Made by a program: the position numbers and the translations under genes
Shown: positions 12,801 to 27,169 of the stretch, piece after piece
Layout: each line of letters opens with the position of its first letter
Numbering within the stretch: position 1 is the first letter of the stretch
Notes under the pieces: generated by a model
What the model saw: only the letters and a program-made list of their open reading frames with translations
Databases searched by the model: none
What the model was told of the DNA's origin: nothing
Source of the DNA: Sebastes aleutianus
Lineage: Eukaryota; Chordata; Actinopteri; Perciformes; Sebastidae
Assembly (NCBI GenBank): GCA_916700875.1
Contig: CAKAKS010000067.1
Span: 11,621,591 to 11,685,590, forward strand
DNA: 64,000 bases
Direction: 5' to 3'

Positions 12801-15800
12801 TTAAACACTGGTATTGGATCGGTACTCGGTATCGGCTGAAACCCACAGCCCAGGTATCGCTTTTGGTATCGGGACTGGAAAAGTCGGATCGGTGCATCCC
12901 TAACAGAAACACTGCTCCTGAACTGCCTGAAACGCCTTGCTTGAAGTCCTGCCTTTTCTTCCGCAGCATTTTTGAACATTAAAGCATGTAAACATGTTCT
13001 AGCAGAAACCCAAAATACAAGCATGAACCTGAAACAAATCTGTGTGTTTAAAATCTGTGATTTTGGAATGAGATGTTCAATGAAATGGGCTTTTTGTTTG
13101 ACGATACACATTGTAGTTCGCCTATCTATCGGTACATCCAGTCTCCACATAGATAAACATTTGAATATTCTTCTTTCTTTCAGAATGGGAACTGGGCTGA
13201 CCGTGTGTGTGACGAGAAACATGGCTTCATTTGTATGAAGTTGAGTGACCGTGAACCCTCTGGAGATGAAGTGGAGCTGAATGTCGGCTGCAAAACTGTG
13301 CGTGAACTTTACTTCCTTCTAATATATGAAAAAAATGTCTCTGGTTTATTGTAATGGTTTATTCCCAAAGTGTTATCATACAGGGCTGGGTATTGTACCT
13401 CAAAGCTCTCTGATGGTCAGTTTGATCGATTAAAATATTTAATTGTGAGTAATCGCATGATTGTCCACGATTAATCGCAATAATTATCTGTTCTAAATGT
13501 ACCTTAAAGGGAGATTAGTCAAGTATTTAATACTCTTATCAACATGGGAGTGGACAAATATGCTTGCTTTATGCGAATATATATTTATTATTGGAAATCA
13601 ATTAACAACACAAAACAATGACAACTATTGTCTAGAGACCCTCACAGGTACTGCATTTAGCATAACAAATATGCTCAAATCATTACATGGCAAACTCAAG
13701 CCCAACAGGCAACAACAGCTGTCAGTGTGTCAGTGTGCTGACTTGACTATAACTTGTTCAAAACTGCATGTGATTATCATAAAGTGGGCATGTCTGTAAA
13801 GGGGAGACTCGTGGGTACCCATAGAACCCATTTTCATTCACATATCTTGAGGTCAGAGGTCAAGGGACCCCCAAAATGGCCAAGCCAGTTTTTCCTCGCT
13901 AAACTTTAGCGTAACTTTGGATCGTTATTTAACCTCCTTCAAGACAAGAGAGTATGACATGGTTGGTACCAATGGATACCTTAGGTTTCCTAGTTTCATA
14001 CGATGCCAGTATCTTCACTCTAGCTCTGAGCCCACTACAACCTCCGAAAGATCGATTACGTTAATGCATTAAGGAAATTAGTGTTGTTAAATTGAATTTG
14101 CGTTATCGCGTTACTATGGCAATACATGCTGAAAAGTGAAATCCAGATATCTTTACATGTTGTGGAATACTCAATGAAATAATAAGCAACCCTGTATTAT
14201 CAACATTTTGTTTTGTTTAGCTTATTATGCTTTTTCTTAATCACACTAAATAAGGAAAACAACGTAATGATATTTTCCCACTTCTGTTTCCTACAATCCA
14301 GGGGTGGAAAAGACATGGCTCGTACTGCTACTTTGTAGGAACACAGACAAAGACATTTGATGAAGCCAAAGATGACTGCAAGAGCTCAGGTTCCAAATTA
14401 GTTGATGTTTCAAATGGGTAAGAACATTTATTTTGATTCCAAATATTTTGAGCTACCAAAAAGAGCAAGCTAGATTTCAATAGTTCAGATGTTATGGGAT
14501 TTATTAGGACTTGCAAACAAAACTCAAACAAAAAATGTCTGCAACTATACATCATTCATAATTATGAGAAATCCAGTGATCCTAATTGTGTAAATATTTC
14601 CAGGGTGGATAACGCCTTCCTTGTCAGCTTGGTGGGATTGAGACCAGAGAAATACTTCTGGCTAGGCCTCTCAAATCAGAAAAACATTGATCATTTTGAG
14701 TGGACCAACACAAACTTAGTGAGGTTTACTCACTGGAACGCTCAAATGCCAGGTATGGAGAAATTTTGAACTCCATTTGTAAGATGTGTCCGAAAGTGGC
14801 TTCACAATTGACAGTTTACAATTTCTCCCTCAACAATGCAAGGTCACCAACAGGGCTGTGTTGCCATGACAACTGGGGTTTTTGCTGGCCTCTGGGATGT
14901 GCTGCCCTGCACCAATAAGGAGAAATACATCTGCAAACACCTGGCAGAGGGGGCAGGTCCAACCACTGCACCACCAACTCTTGCCCCTCTCGAGTGTGCG
15001 GAGGGCTGGACTCGAATAGGAACAAGACTTTCTTGCTATAAGGTAAAATCCAACGCAGTTTAACATGAGTGAAACACGTACGCCTGCAAATCTGATATAT
15101 TTTCTAACTGACTTCTGTGATTAAGCTAACGATCAGTAACGAAATAGTTTTGACTAAAGTTTTTCCTCACTGATACACAAAGCTTATGCATTTTATGCCC
15201 TGTCAAAGGGTGGCTAAGGCACAACATGAGACAAACTCATCTTCATCAAATCTCAGGTTTAAAGGGCTGATGTGTAGGATTTAGTGGGATTTATTGAAGA
15301 AATATAATATAATATTATATTCATAATTATGATTTAATTTACAATAATTTGTGTATAATCTCGGTTAGTAGGCAGCAACGACTCCTCTTTAAAGCAGCAC
15401 GATTCATTTCTCACATAATCAGAGGACTCCCCCCACATATGCTTTTTCGAACAAAAATGTGTCACGATGAGTCCACGAGTGCTGTTTTTATGCCTCGTGT
15501 AGACCGTGCACACATGCCTCTGTCCACGCTAAGCGTTTTGCTGGCCCTCTCCCACTATATGCCGCTGTTTTCAGGCTGCTGTGTCCGCGCTAAAAGCCGC
15601 TAAAAATGCGGTGCGGGAATGATGAAGGACCAACGCCATGTTGGATCCTTATAATGTCCACTGTCAGCCAATAATCTGCCAATGCCTTCAGCCACTGGAT
15701 CAATCCCTACCTCACTCTAACAGACCTGTGTTTGAAAACACACACACAGCTGTCTATAGCTCAAACGATTAGATGGTTAATTGATTATTTGATCAACAAC

Positions 15801-18800
15801 TGCAACAAGTTTGACAATTGAATAGTTTTTTAAGCCATTTTTAAAAGGTATAATATCCAAAATTTAACTAAAAAACATAATAATCCCTCATCAAATCATC
15901 ATCATCAATTATGCCCCACTAGAAATGTATGGCTGTGTCTGTTTCTGCAGAGACCCAGCAGCCCTCTGCTTGTATTTTCTCTTTTCTTCTTATTTTGATT
16001 TACTCTGGTCTCTTCTGGGCGTCTGCAAACAGCCTTTGGGCCCCACATGGGGGTGTAACCCCCAGCCAATAACAGCACGCAGGGTGTTCAGCCCATTCAG
16101 GTGGTCAAATATCGCCTCTGTGTCACACCCCGCGGCTTCTGATACCGACTCACAAGTCCCCTCTTTACTCCCGTAGATACAAAGCGGCCGTATTTCATGG
16201 ATGAGAACAGGTTGTGTTATTTACATGTGCCCAGTGACAACCTGCTTCTTTCTGTGCTGTGAGTGGAGCTATCATTGGTGTGTGTCTGTAGTTTGATGAG
16301 AGCAGCGCAGAGCCAAAGCTAGCAGACAGGAAGTCTGCATTCATTCAAAATCCGGCAACTCTGCACCTTCCTGCAGGATTATGCGGAATTTTGCAGAGCT
16401 AGTTGCGTGTTTATTTGTGTTACGAATGTAACCGCCATGAAATAATTAGAAAATAACGTTTTATTTCTCGGATTCACTACTTTGTTCGAACTAACGCCAC
16501 CCTCTCTCTTCAGTCACTCTTTAACCCGCTTGACTTACATATTATACCTTTAAGTCAAAAATGCCAAATTTACCGGTTTCTGCTGTCTTTGCTAGTAAAC
16601 CGAATACCTTTGGCGCTTTGTTATTGTTTGGTTGGGCAACAGTTGGTCAGACAAAACAAGTGGTTTAAAAATGGCAGCACTGACTTTAGGAAATCGTGAT
16701 GGGCATTTTTCTCCAGAAATGAATTGATTAAATGAGAAAATAATCATACATTAATAAATAATGAAAATAATTGTTAAGTTACAGCAGGACTTGAGCTTAA
16801 GGACGTCATGTCGTCCAGGGGCTGAAAAAAATATGATCGCGGAGGATGAAAATTAATTTCGGGCCGAATTTGGGACGAGAGTTGAAAGAAATATACCCGT
16901 GATGAATGAATGCATGTTTTGTGTAGCGCACCGTTATTATTAAACCTCCTTGACAACATAAAAATACACACGCACACACACTGTCAGTGCCCGATCCGTC
17001 CCGCACATACACACACACACACACACACACAGCACATAACGCCGGCCTCTGGCCTCACGATAGCAGGGGAATTATTCTCCAGTCAATGAGGTAAGCTTTC
17101 TAGTATTAATGTTACCAGTTAGCTAACGTTAGACTGTTTGATGTTAAAGGTAACGTTACAGTTAAAACGCTCTTTACCCAGTCAGCAGCCGACTTTTGCA
17201 TTTACAGTGAGTGAGCTGACGTTGACGTTACGTTAACTATGAGGAGTCAAAACTCCGCCAAAGCTCAAATTCTGTTACTAACCACTTATTTACTTACTTA
17301 CTTCTCTTCATCCCCTATTTGTCATAAGGCTGCAATGAAATCTCCTCCAACACATTCTGGCCGTGGCAACTTGCTGCTCCTCTCCCCATGACAAGTGCAT
17401 ATTGTCAAGCAGCTCCTCTTAACTTTGAGACGCAGCTAGCAGGGCCGTTCAGGCTTTTTGGGTGCCCATATGCAAAATCTTGTTTTTTGACCAAAGACTA
17501 CTTTTTACACAGCTTTAGCTGCATTGCTAACATCAAAATCAAAACAAACATGCAAACTATGAATAAAAAAACAAACAATAAAATTACTTTTTAAAATAAA
17601 AAAAGAAAAGGTTTTGGATAAAATATAAATTTATGAACAAAAATAAACCACTTTTGATGTTCGATTTATGTTAAAGGTCACTTTGAATGATTAACTAATG
17701 ATAATGTAGAATAAAGATTTCAAATTTGGGACGGTCCGCATTCATTTCAGGACGGTTTAGGTTGTATTTCGGGACGGTTCACGGAAGTGAAAAAAAGTTA
17801 GTTTAGAGCCCTGAGTTACAGCCTTACACTTGGACGATGTCAAGCTCTGTCATTCACACACTGAGAGAAAAGACCTGACATAAAACTAGACACAACCACA
17901 GTCGCAACATAACATGTAGTTATGTCTTTGGAGGCATTAATTTACTTCTTGCTTTAAATGAGGGTGAAGTGAAACTACCAAACCTTTAATTAAATTGTAC
18001 CTTCTTGCCTTGTGTTTAAGTTGTTTTCAGGCTACTTTATAAAGAAGAGGACCTGGTATGAGGCCAGAGATTACTGCAGGGCCATCGGAGGAGACCTGGT
18101 CAGCATCCACAGTGATAAAGAGCTACAACTTACAGAAAGGTACAGTATGACCTACTCTAATACAATTAGGGCTGCGTTTGACAAAATCTGAAAAATGAGT
18201 TGCATCAAAGAAGACCATTGTCATTCTTTCGAGATGCAGTAAATTTGTCACGTTTGTCATAATTTATATCAGGTGTTAAGCATGATCACTGGCAGAAAAT
18301 CTTGTTAGTTTATATTAAAATTAGGGCTGTCAAGGTTAACGTGATAATAACGCATTAATGCTAATTTGTTTTAATGGCACTAATTTCTTTAATGCATTAA
18401 CACAACATGTTATTTTAAGGTTGTAGCGGGCTCAGGTTTAAAGCTAGTGTGAATATACTGGCATCATATGAAACTATAAAAAAACTATAAAAATAACTAT
18501 GAAATTAAGCAAAAGTTTGTTCCTAAAGCATTTTATACAGGTTGCATATTTAAATCATTAATATAAGTCGATCCATTATATTGTAGCTATGGTGTCGTCT
18601 GGATTGGACTCAGTGCCCCTGACCCAGTCACCGGTTACGTATGGAGCGATGGATCCCCAGTAAGTTAACAGTTTTCTCTTTCTACAGTGGTTGAGAAAAT
18701 CTATTTTAGTTTATGCAACTCATTTAAATGAAAATAAATCCATTTGCATTGCATGTTTTATTGTTTGCTTTTGTTTCCAGGTAAACTTCCAACACTGGGA

Positions 18801-21800
18801 GGACGGAGAGCCAAACAATTTAAACAACGTGGAATCTTGTGTCGAATTTGACGCATTTAAGAGGCACTGGGGCATGTCTTGGAGCGATGTGCAGTGTGAG
18901 AAGAACAATGGATGGCTCTGTCAGATCCTTGCAGGTAAAGCGTGGTCATTTCTTCACATAGGTTTCAAAGAAAAGTGTGAAATTCTTTTATAACATTTGT
19001 TGAGAGTTGAATGAGCGAGGTTGATTTTTTCAGCAATCAGTCTTCTTCATGTGTGTTCAGGCAGTGCTGGAAGTGGAAAAAAATAAGTGCCAGTAGTCTC
19101 TTATTCACATGTTGGCATGTGTGTTGGCCGGTATCAGCAATCTCTTGCGACCTATTCCTATTTATTCATTATGTCTTTAAGCATGTTATACTGTGTCAGT
19201 CATAATTAGCTGTGGTTTTATAGCTATTATTATACTTGGGCTATGTATCTTCTATAGCAGGCCTATAATGCTCCAATAATATTCCAACTGGAACATTATA
19301 GGGTTAAGGTGGTGTGTTTGTATATTTACCCATAGTGTTAACAGTTAAGTGCTTTGCTGTGTTATTTGTAGCCTATAGTAGGGTATCATTCAGGTTTTAG
19401 GAGCAGTGTCCCTGTCAGGATGCTCCTACATATTGTGCAGCAGGATAAAGAGACACATTCTGAATTTTGACAGTGAATAAAAGGTACTAGCAGATGTTGG
19501 GTTTGGGGGTTCTCCCCCTAGAAAATTAGTTTTTGACTTAAAACTATGCAATTATACATCATTTTGGACCATTATTATTAGGGCTGGGACGATACACCCA
19601 TCTCCCGATTTGATACTATCACGATACTTGGGTGCCGATTTGGTATGTGTTGCGATTTTTAAGTACAAAAAATCTACTTCTACAAGTATTGTGAGTTGAT
19701 ATTATGATATAATCCAATTTTTGTTAACTTTTTTAACACTAGACCATGGGAAAAAGTTGAATTATACACTTCTAGAGACTTTTACTTTGGGACATATCTA
19801 AATTGATATAGAAATGTTTTTTTTATTTTCTGCATGTATGTAGTCAGAGATGTACTGAAGTCAAATATATCAGTCATTGTCAGGCATGAATACATTTCCC
19901 TGACAAATTAGCGGTATTTTCTTTTGTAAGAATATGTAATGTTTTATACTTCTGGTGAATATAATCCATCAATCTTATTTCCATATATATTATTTTGTAT
20001 ATACAGTTCACTTGGTCTTTAGACATCCATGGTCAGCTCCATCGTGGGCTGGTTGAATGCATTTAACATAAATGTCAGTATATGGGTGCGCCACAGTTGT
20101 AGTGTCGGACGATTTGACCACGGAGATGAGAGTGACGGCTGTACATTACCGCAATACGATAACGTTTCCTTTCCATGACAGAGCTAGCATGCAGCTTTAG
20201 CTCTGCTTTTCCTGTCAATGTGTTAAACCTAAAGTGTTTCCATACTGTACTGTATGTGTAGTGTTTACCAATTTGGTTTTAAAATGTAAGAGTTCAAGTC
20301 ATATCCATGGGGACCCTCTGCCGTTTTCTGCTTTGTCGTTTTGGCTCACTGGGGCTGGCTATGATTTGTTTTGGTTGACGGATATGGAATGGATATGACG
20401 TCAAGTTACTCAGACTACAACAATAAAAGCGGTAACTTCCTTCTACCTCTGGATAGACTCAAATGAAGAAAATTGGCGTTGATTCTGGCATTAAAAAATC
20501 TATTTCAAAATTGTAAAAAAAATAAAAAATCGCGATACATAGGTGAATCAATTTTATTTCCCCACCTCTAATTATTATTACTAGTTAAATGATTATTTTA
20601 TTATTTACACATACCAAAAGCCTTCGTCTGAAAATTGGAAATGTTTGCCCTAAAAGAGCAGTTTCAGAAAACTATTAAATAATGTTTCTTTAATTATATT
20701 TGTTGACAAATTAAAAAAAGTTATGACGAACGGTTCAATAATTACTTTACAAAAAGGATATGAACATTGTATTGATAAATTAAAGCACCATCATTCTCAC
20801 CTCGCCTCCCCTCTGCTGTGCATCGGCTCGTCCAGATGTTCCCCACATAGTTTTTATGTTCATACGGCTTATGAGACGCAGTGCAAATACGGTGGCGCTG
20901 CGCCGTTATGGATCGCCATTATGAATCTCCCAGAGAACCTGATATGGAGAGGGCAGAAAAGAGTACCGGCAGCTTTTGAAAAGTGCCAATGCTCAAGAAA
21001 AAGTCACGGTACGCCAAGAAGTAAAATGAAGAAGTGCCGGTACTGGTTTCCGGTGAGTACCGGCCCACTTTGAGCACTGTGTTCAGGTGTATGCAATGCA
21101 ATGCAATTTCAACCAGGAGGCGCCCACTATCATCTTAATTCTCTTCTCTAAATACATTTATCTTCACTTTATGTCCTTTCAGGAGCAACTCCAAAGCCAC
21201 CTCCAGACCCTGTCACTCCTGGTAAGTAGGCGATTATGTATGCGACCACATAGAAATAAACTATTTTGAAATTTTTTATCGTTTAAGTACAACTGAAATG
21301 AAATTCCGTGTTGTTTTTTTTTTGCTACATCATACAGGTTCAATCAGTGAATTACGTGTCCTGTGCCCTCTTTTGAAAAAAAATATATTTTATAACTTGG
21401 TTTCATTACAGCGCCCCGTCTGTGTTTTTTTTTTTCCAGTCTGAGTGTCGGTGATAATTCTTTTGTGTTTTTCTTAGGGCTGTCAATCGATCATTTTTCG
21501 CACATTGTCAAGTATTTAAAGACCCCTCCAGCCAGTTTTACTTCCTGTTTTTTGGTTAACATTCTTTCTCAAACAGAGAATGCGGGTGTGGTTAATAGTC
21601 ATACGTAATTCATTACCATGGCAACCGTCACATTTTTTTAATTTTGGTCCCGTGTTGGTACCGAAGTATCGGTTCTTGTGACATCCCTAGTCTTCTCCTC
21701 CTGGCGAGGCAGCCGTCTGGCTGCTGCTCCACCGAGGAGCCGCACTGCTGCACGCTGGCCACAGTGCACCAGAGGGCGGATAGACATGTTGCCGTGGTTC

Positions 21801-24800
21801 GCAGTTTGAAATGCAGTTTCGTGATGTTTTAGAGGTGCACAGTCCACCAGCACCGGCAGCTCTCGCCTCAGCTCCCAGCACCGATGCCACACTGGGCTGC
21901 ACTGCGATTCGTTTATTTCTTCAAAGGGGCTTTTCTCTGGTTTTCTGTTGTTGAAAGTCGTGCGCTCCCTTTTTTCAGACCTCTTAGAGGCCCGTAAACC
22001 TCCGGTAATGGCTGCTTTCTGTTAATTTATCTCCAGCAGAAGGAGATAGTAAAGAAGAGAGCGAGTGAGAGAGACAGTCTGTGTGTTGTGTTAATTCGTC
22101 GGTGGGATTTTGTATCGACTAATCCACTGCGTTGATTGCACCCGTTCACTGCACACACAAATGCCATAGTGAAAATAAACACACTAAAGTAAGGGGTAGG
22201 AAAATAAAAATAAAATGTAAACCCTCAGTTAGCTAATGCAGCAAGGTTGGCTAGCTAATTACATAACTAGCTAACTAACTAGAAAGACAAACTGACAGAC
22301 AGATGAACAGATTAATCAGTTTGCCGCTGCTCAGACGCAAACGAGCATGAATGTGCCTGCGTAAGCTTTGAGGATGACGTATGACTTGCGGCTTCTACTA
22401 TAGTCATACGTCTTATTCCCGTTTTACCAACAACCTAATTTTTTTTAAACTTTGAGCACAAAATTAGGTTATTTGTCAAAACATATCAACTAAGTCAGGA
22501 AATCACTCAAGTAAATATGAAATATCATAGAATACACTGGACGGGGCCTTTAATACTCTTAAATATATTACATATATGATATTGTCTCATATAGATCATA
22601 GGCCCCAGAACTGAATTACACCCTCAATGCCCACTGGCTTTGACAGCGTTTCAATTGTGTTTTTGTGTTTTCATCTGGACGGAGATTGTTTTTAAACCGT
22701 GCTTGTGTGGACGGGATTTTTTTTTTAGAACAAAGGACGAAAAATACCGGTGTACCTGTTGACTAGGTCTTAGTTGCCTAAACCTAACCATATCTTAACA
22801 ATTAAGGTGGCATATCACAAAACACTCACATAAATTGTTCATTATGTAAAGCCACGACTGATAATTTAAGTATAAGGGCTTGGTGACATTACCATGCAGC
22901 AGCTGTGACTTCTCTGTGGGGTGGACCTCAACTGCTACATGCCTTTGAATTTAAACTGCTGATATATTACATATTTCTAACATGTTTTCAGACTACAATA
23001 TAACGTCGGACGGGTGGATAGAACGGAACGGGACTCAGTATTATATTAACAGAAATCGAATGGCCATGGATGAAGCTCGTAATTTCTGCCAACAGAAGCA
23101 TAGTGACTTGGTATCCATCAACAGTGAAGCTGAAAGTGTCTTTTTGTGGAAACAGGTAAGCAGCGATTTTTATAATACATAAAACAATTAAAGCAATAAC
23201 CATGGCATTTAGCTTCAGTACATACTGCAGTGTAACGACTGCTGGTTTTACCGTGTGCCTCTATCTGTGTGTGTAGGTGTCCGCAAGTGAAAGCCCTTAC
23301 TGGATAGGCCTGACAGTAGACCTTGATCGAACATATGAGTGAGTATGAATTAAATACAAATGAGAAAAAAAGTCTCAAAAATATAAAAAAAATAAATAAA
23401 TCAGACAGAGAAGAAGTCCTAAGAAAAATGACATGACCAGTCACCAGTTAAAAATACGTCGGTAACATTGTTTATTGTTGAATTTAGCTTTCATTCTAGA
23501 CAGTACAGAATTATTGTGTGCATCATTATGTTACTTGTTTTTTGAGATTTGAACCTGGAAGAATAACAACCATAACACAGTTCCAGCCCTTAGATTTGAA
23601 TCAGTATGTCATTATGAAAGTAATATTTCACAATGAGTTGTTCTTGACAAAATTTCGACTGATTTGCTTGTGTGGACATTAAGGTGGATGGATGGTTCTC
23701 CAGTGTTCTTTCAAAAGTGGAATGAAGGTCAGCCTGATTTCAAGAATTATGATGAGAACTGTGCGGTCATGTTTCCTTCTAATGGTGAGTGAACTGAAAT
23801 ATGATTTACCTTCACTGACACACACGCCAATGACAAAAGTTGTAATCCTTAAGACTTCAGTCCTGGTTGATCTGGCGACACCCGTGGCTACCGGAAATAC
23901 AACTGGTGCATCCGTTTACAGCGCAGCCAAACAAATTCCCCTTGTTTTAATGAAGAAGACCTTTTTGTTCCATTACCATTTACATTGATATGCTGACAAT
24001 AACGCTGAAAATGGCCGTTGTTTTGTACTGCAGGCGCACTTTTGGTGAAGGATAAGTGCTAATCACATTGACAAATACATTACATTTCCTGTGGCTGCTT
24101 CACAATACACCCCGTGTTTTGCCAGTTGAAGCTTTTAATGTGAAGCAGCAGTAGTAGGATGTGCCATTTAAAGGACCTGTGTGTAACAGTTAGGGGGATC
24201 TATTGGCAGAAATGGTATATAATATTAAGGCATTTTTTTTTCTTTAGTGTTTAATCACCTGATGATAAGAATCGTTTTGTTTTCGTTAACTTAGAATGAG
24301 CCTTTCATACCTACATAGGGAGTGGGTCCTCTCCACGGAGTCCGCCATGTTGCACTGCTATGTTTCTACAGTAGCCCAGAACGGACAAATCAAACTCTGT
24401 TAATTTTTCTTGCTTGCCTCGGAGTCCATAGCTTTACTCACTCCCATTGCCGCCGCTCTCTTTTCTTGCTTCACCTCTCACTTCCCACTTCCACACACAC
24501 TCCACGCACTGGCTCTGCTCCAAATGACATATGCTACTCTTACAACAAATAGCTCTAGAGAGGACCATTCATGTGTTTGCGTTGGCCACCATAGCTCTCC
24601 AATACGCTTGGCACATGGGAGAGGCTTCAGTTGGTTGCAATCTCCTCACCTCACTGCTAGATACCACCAGATCCTACACACTGGACTTTTAAGACAGTGT
24701 AAAGACTGCGGACAGTGAGGCTATCAATTAGATAAAATTGCGCTAGATGAATCCCTCAGTTTTTTTTTTGTTTTTTTTAAAGATAATTTTTTTGGCATTG

Positions 24801-27138
24801 CCAACCTTTATTGATACGATAGTGGACAGTTTAGAAAGGGGGAGACAGGGGGCGACATGCGGATATGGCCGCAGGTCGTATTTGAACCCTGGCCGCCACG
24901 GTTAGGACTTAGCCTTGTTATATGGGCGCCCGAATTCCTCGTTCTTAAGTTGATTTGAATGTAGCGCTGGAACGGAAGACTCCGCCACTAATAATAAAAA
25001 CACAGTAGATAGGTAATTACTGGAAGTGAATACATTGAATGGCTATTGCATATAAAATGCTCACCAATAATAGCATCAAAAAGGGGGTTTGCTTTCGTGA
25101 AAATCTTAAGGATTATAACTTTAACCCCTTATTTGATGTTGAATTTCAAAAAGCACATTGTATTTGCTTATGTATTGATTTCCATGTCTTGGATTGGTTC
25201 ACAGGGTTCTGGCATGATTATAATTGTGGGCATGAGTTTAGGTCCATTTGTAAACGCAGTGGCTCACCACCTGCCAACACCACTGTGCAACCCACAGATG
25301 CCCCTACAGGTGGCTGCCTACTCCCCTGGAAAAAATTCAAGTCTAAGGTCAGAGGTCACTTTAAGCTTTTAAACGAGTTGTGTTGAAAGGATGGGTATAA
25401 AACTAATGTAGGACAGAATTAAATTATTGTTGCTTGAAATGACATTGGCCTGTGATTGAACAACACTGTCTTTTAAACATAGATCTTTTTTGTTACACAT
25501 TTTTATCTAATGCTCTTTTGAGATGTCACATTGAGCTGCTTTGTAATGTGAAATTGTGATCGATGTAATAGAGTGCTCCAGGGATGACACATTTTTTTAG
25601 GCATACCAGGAAGTAAGAATTGTCGAATTGTCGAATCCCTCGACAAAAACCCAATGGGATTTTCCATTGGGTTTTGGATTATTGCAGAAAATAAGCTCTG
25701 TGGCAAACAAACGTTTATGATACTTACACGTTTTGTTCAGCAAGAGAATTTTCACAAATGAACATCAAGCTAACGTTAGGCTATAAACAAACTACACCAG
25801 GGTAGCATGAGCGCGAGTATACACAACGAGGCGGTAAAGGCGGACAAGTCGGCGTGATGACGTTTAGTAGTCTCATTTAGCCGCTTGTTAGCAAACGTCT
25901 TTTTTAAGACAAATAAAGGCTTCAAAATGTATAAGTGGGGTATGTATTGATCTATTTTATGTAGTAGATCGAAACTTTAAAATCTCTTGGGCTTGTGTTA
26001 ACCACAGATCTCATTTCAAGCATCTAACTAAAGCCCCATTCAAAAAACCCATTGACTTCCAGATGAGGGAACCAGAAGAGCTAAAATACTAACTAATTTC
26101 TGGGTTTTAAGACACATTCCTGTAGCACGCTATAACTAGGACAATATTTGAGTGGTTGTATTTTCAGTTGTAAATCAATTTATCATTCCTCACCTCTAGT
26201 GTTACAACATCATTAGAGACCGGAATTTAACATGGGATGGAGGGAGGAAACATTGCCAAGCTTTGCGTGGAAACTTGGTCTCTATTCCCTCAAGACATGT
26301 GGACGGTTTGTTTCACAGTTTTTTTTGTTTGTTTTTTTCCTGGTAAAATATCCACTGATCTTCTGAACTTCTTCTGTTCATTGATACATTTATTTGATAC
26401 ATTTGATACTTTTATTTCTTTCATACTTGACGACTGATTCAAATGGAGGGATTGTGATGGTTGTGAGGCTGGAGGCTCAATAATCACTTAGTACAAAACT
26501 GTTTTATTAAGGATAAAGTTTTAAAATGCTTAAGTTACTAATGTTTATACAATGTAAAACAAATCTAAAGCTCTGCTAGTGGCCTCTAGAGGTGCTGTTC
26601 ACCAAAACTAAACTGGTTTGAAAAAAAACAAATCCTTTGCCAGAACTCTGTGCTCTTTCTAATGAGGTTAACTGTGAATGCCACTGATTTCTGTTGTTGC
26701 CCAGTTTACAGTAGACCTAAATGTCAGAAACAGGCGTACTACAGTGCACCTCCAAAAGTACAGAAAAAAACAAAGAGCCAAACAGCACAGGTCAGACTCT
26801 GCAGGGGTCTAGTATAGTCAACAAGGATGTACAAACAATGAGAAATCTATGCACGTCTATATTTAGGGTTAAACTGGAGGGGAAAAAAACGTCCATGCAA
26901 ATATCTGATCGTTAAATCATTATCTGTTAAATTTTCAGTGTTTTTAATGAATCAAATGGCTGACACACCTACTACAGACCTTTGGATTGGTTTTCACAAT
27001 ACATATTCATCTGGATTTTTTTGGACTGATGGGCGGCCGAGGCAATATAACAACTTGAATTTAGAAGTAAGTGGACCGAATCCGAATTGCGCTTTATAAT
27101 GTGATGCAAGTGGGTTGTGTGTAGCACTTCGGATAATT

Positions 27139-27169
<31 letters not shown>

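Noticed and set aside
12797..13222. Minus-strand open frame of 141 residues
   Set aside because: Runs through transposon DNA and antisense to mrc1 exon 9.
20723..21073. Plus-strand open frame of 116 residues in mrc1 intron 15
   Set aside because: Composition and neighbours indicate repeat DNA; no homology recognised.
26978..27066. Shorter form of mrc1 exon 22 starting at the AG at 26976-26977
   Set aside because: It keeps the frame but removes the helix before WIG; the upstream AG at 26937-26938 gives the complete fold. It could still be a minor splice form.
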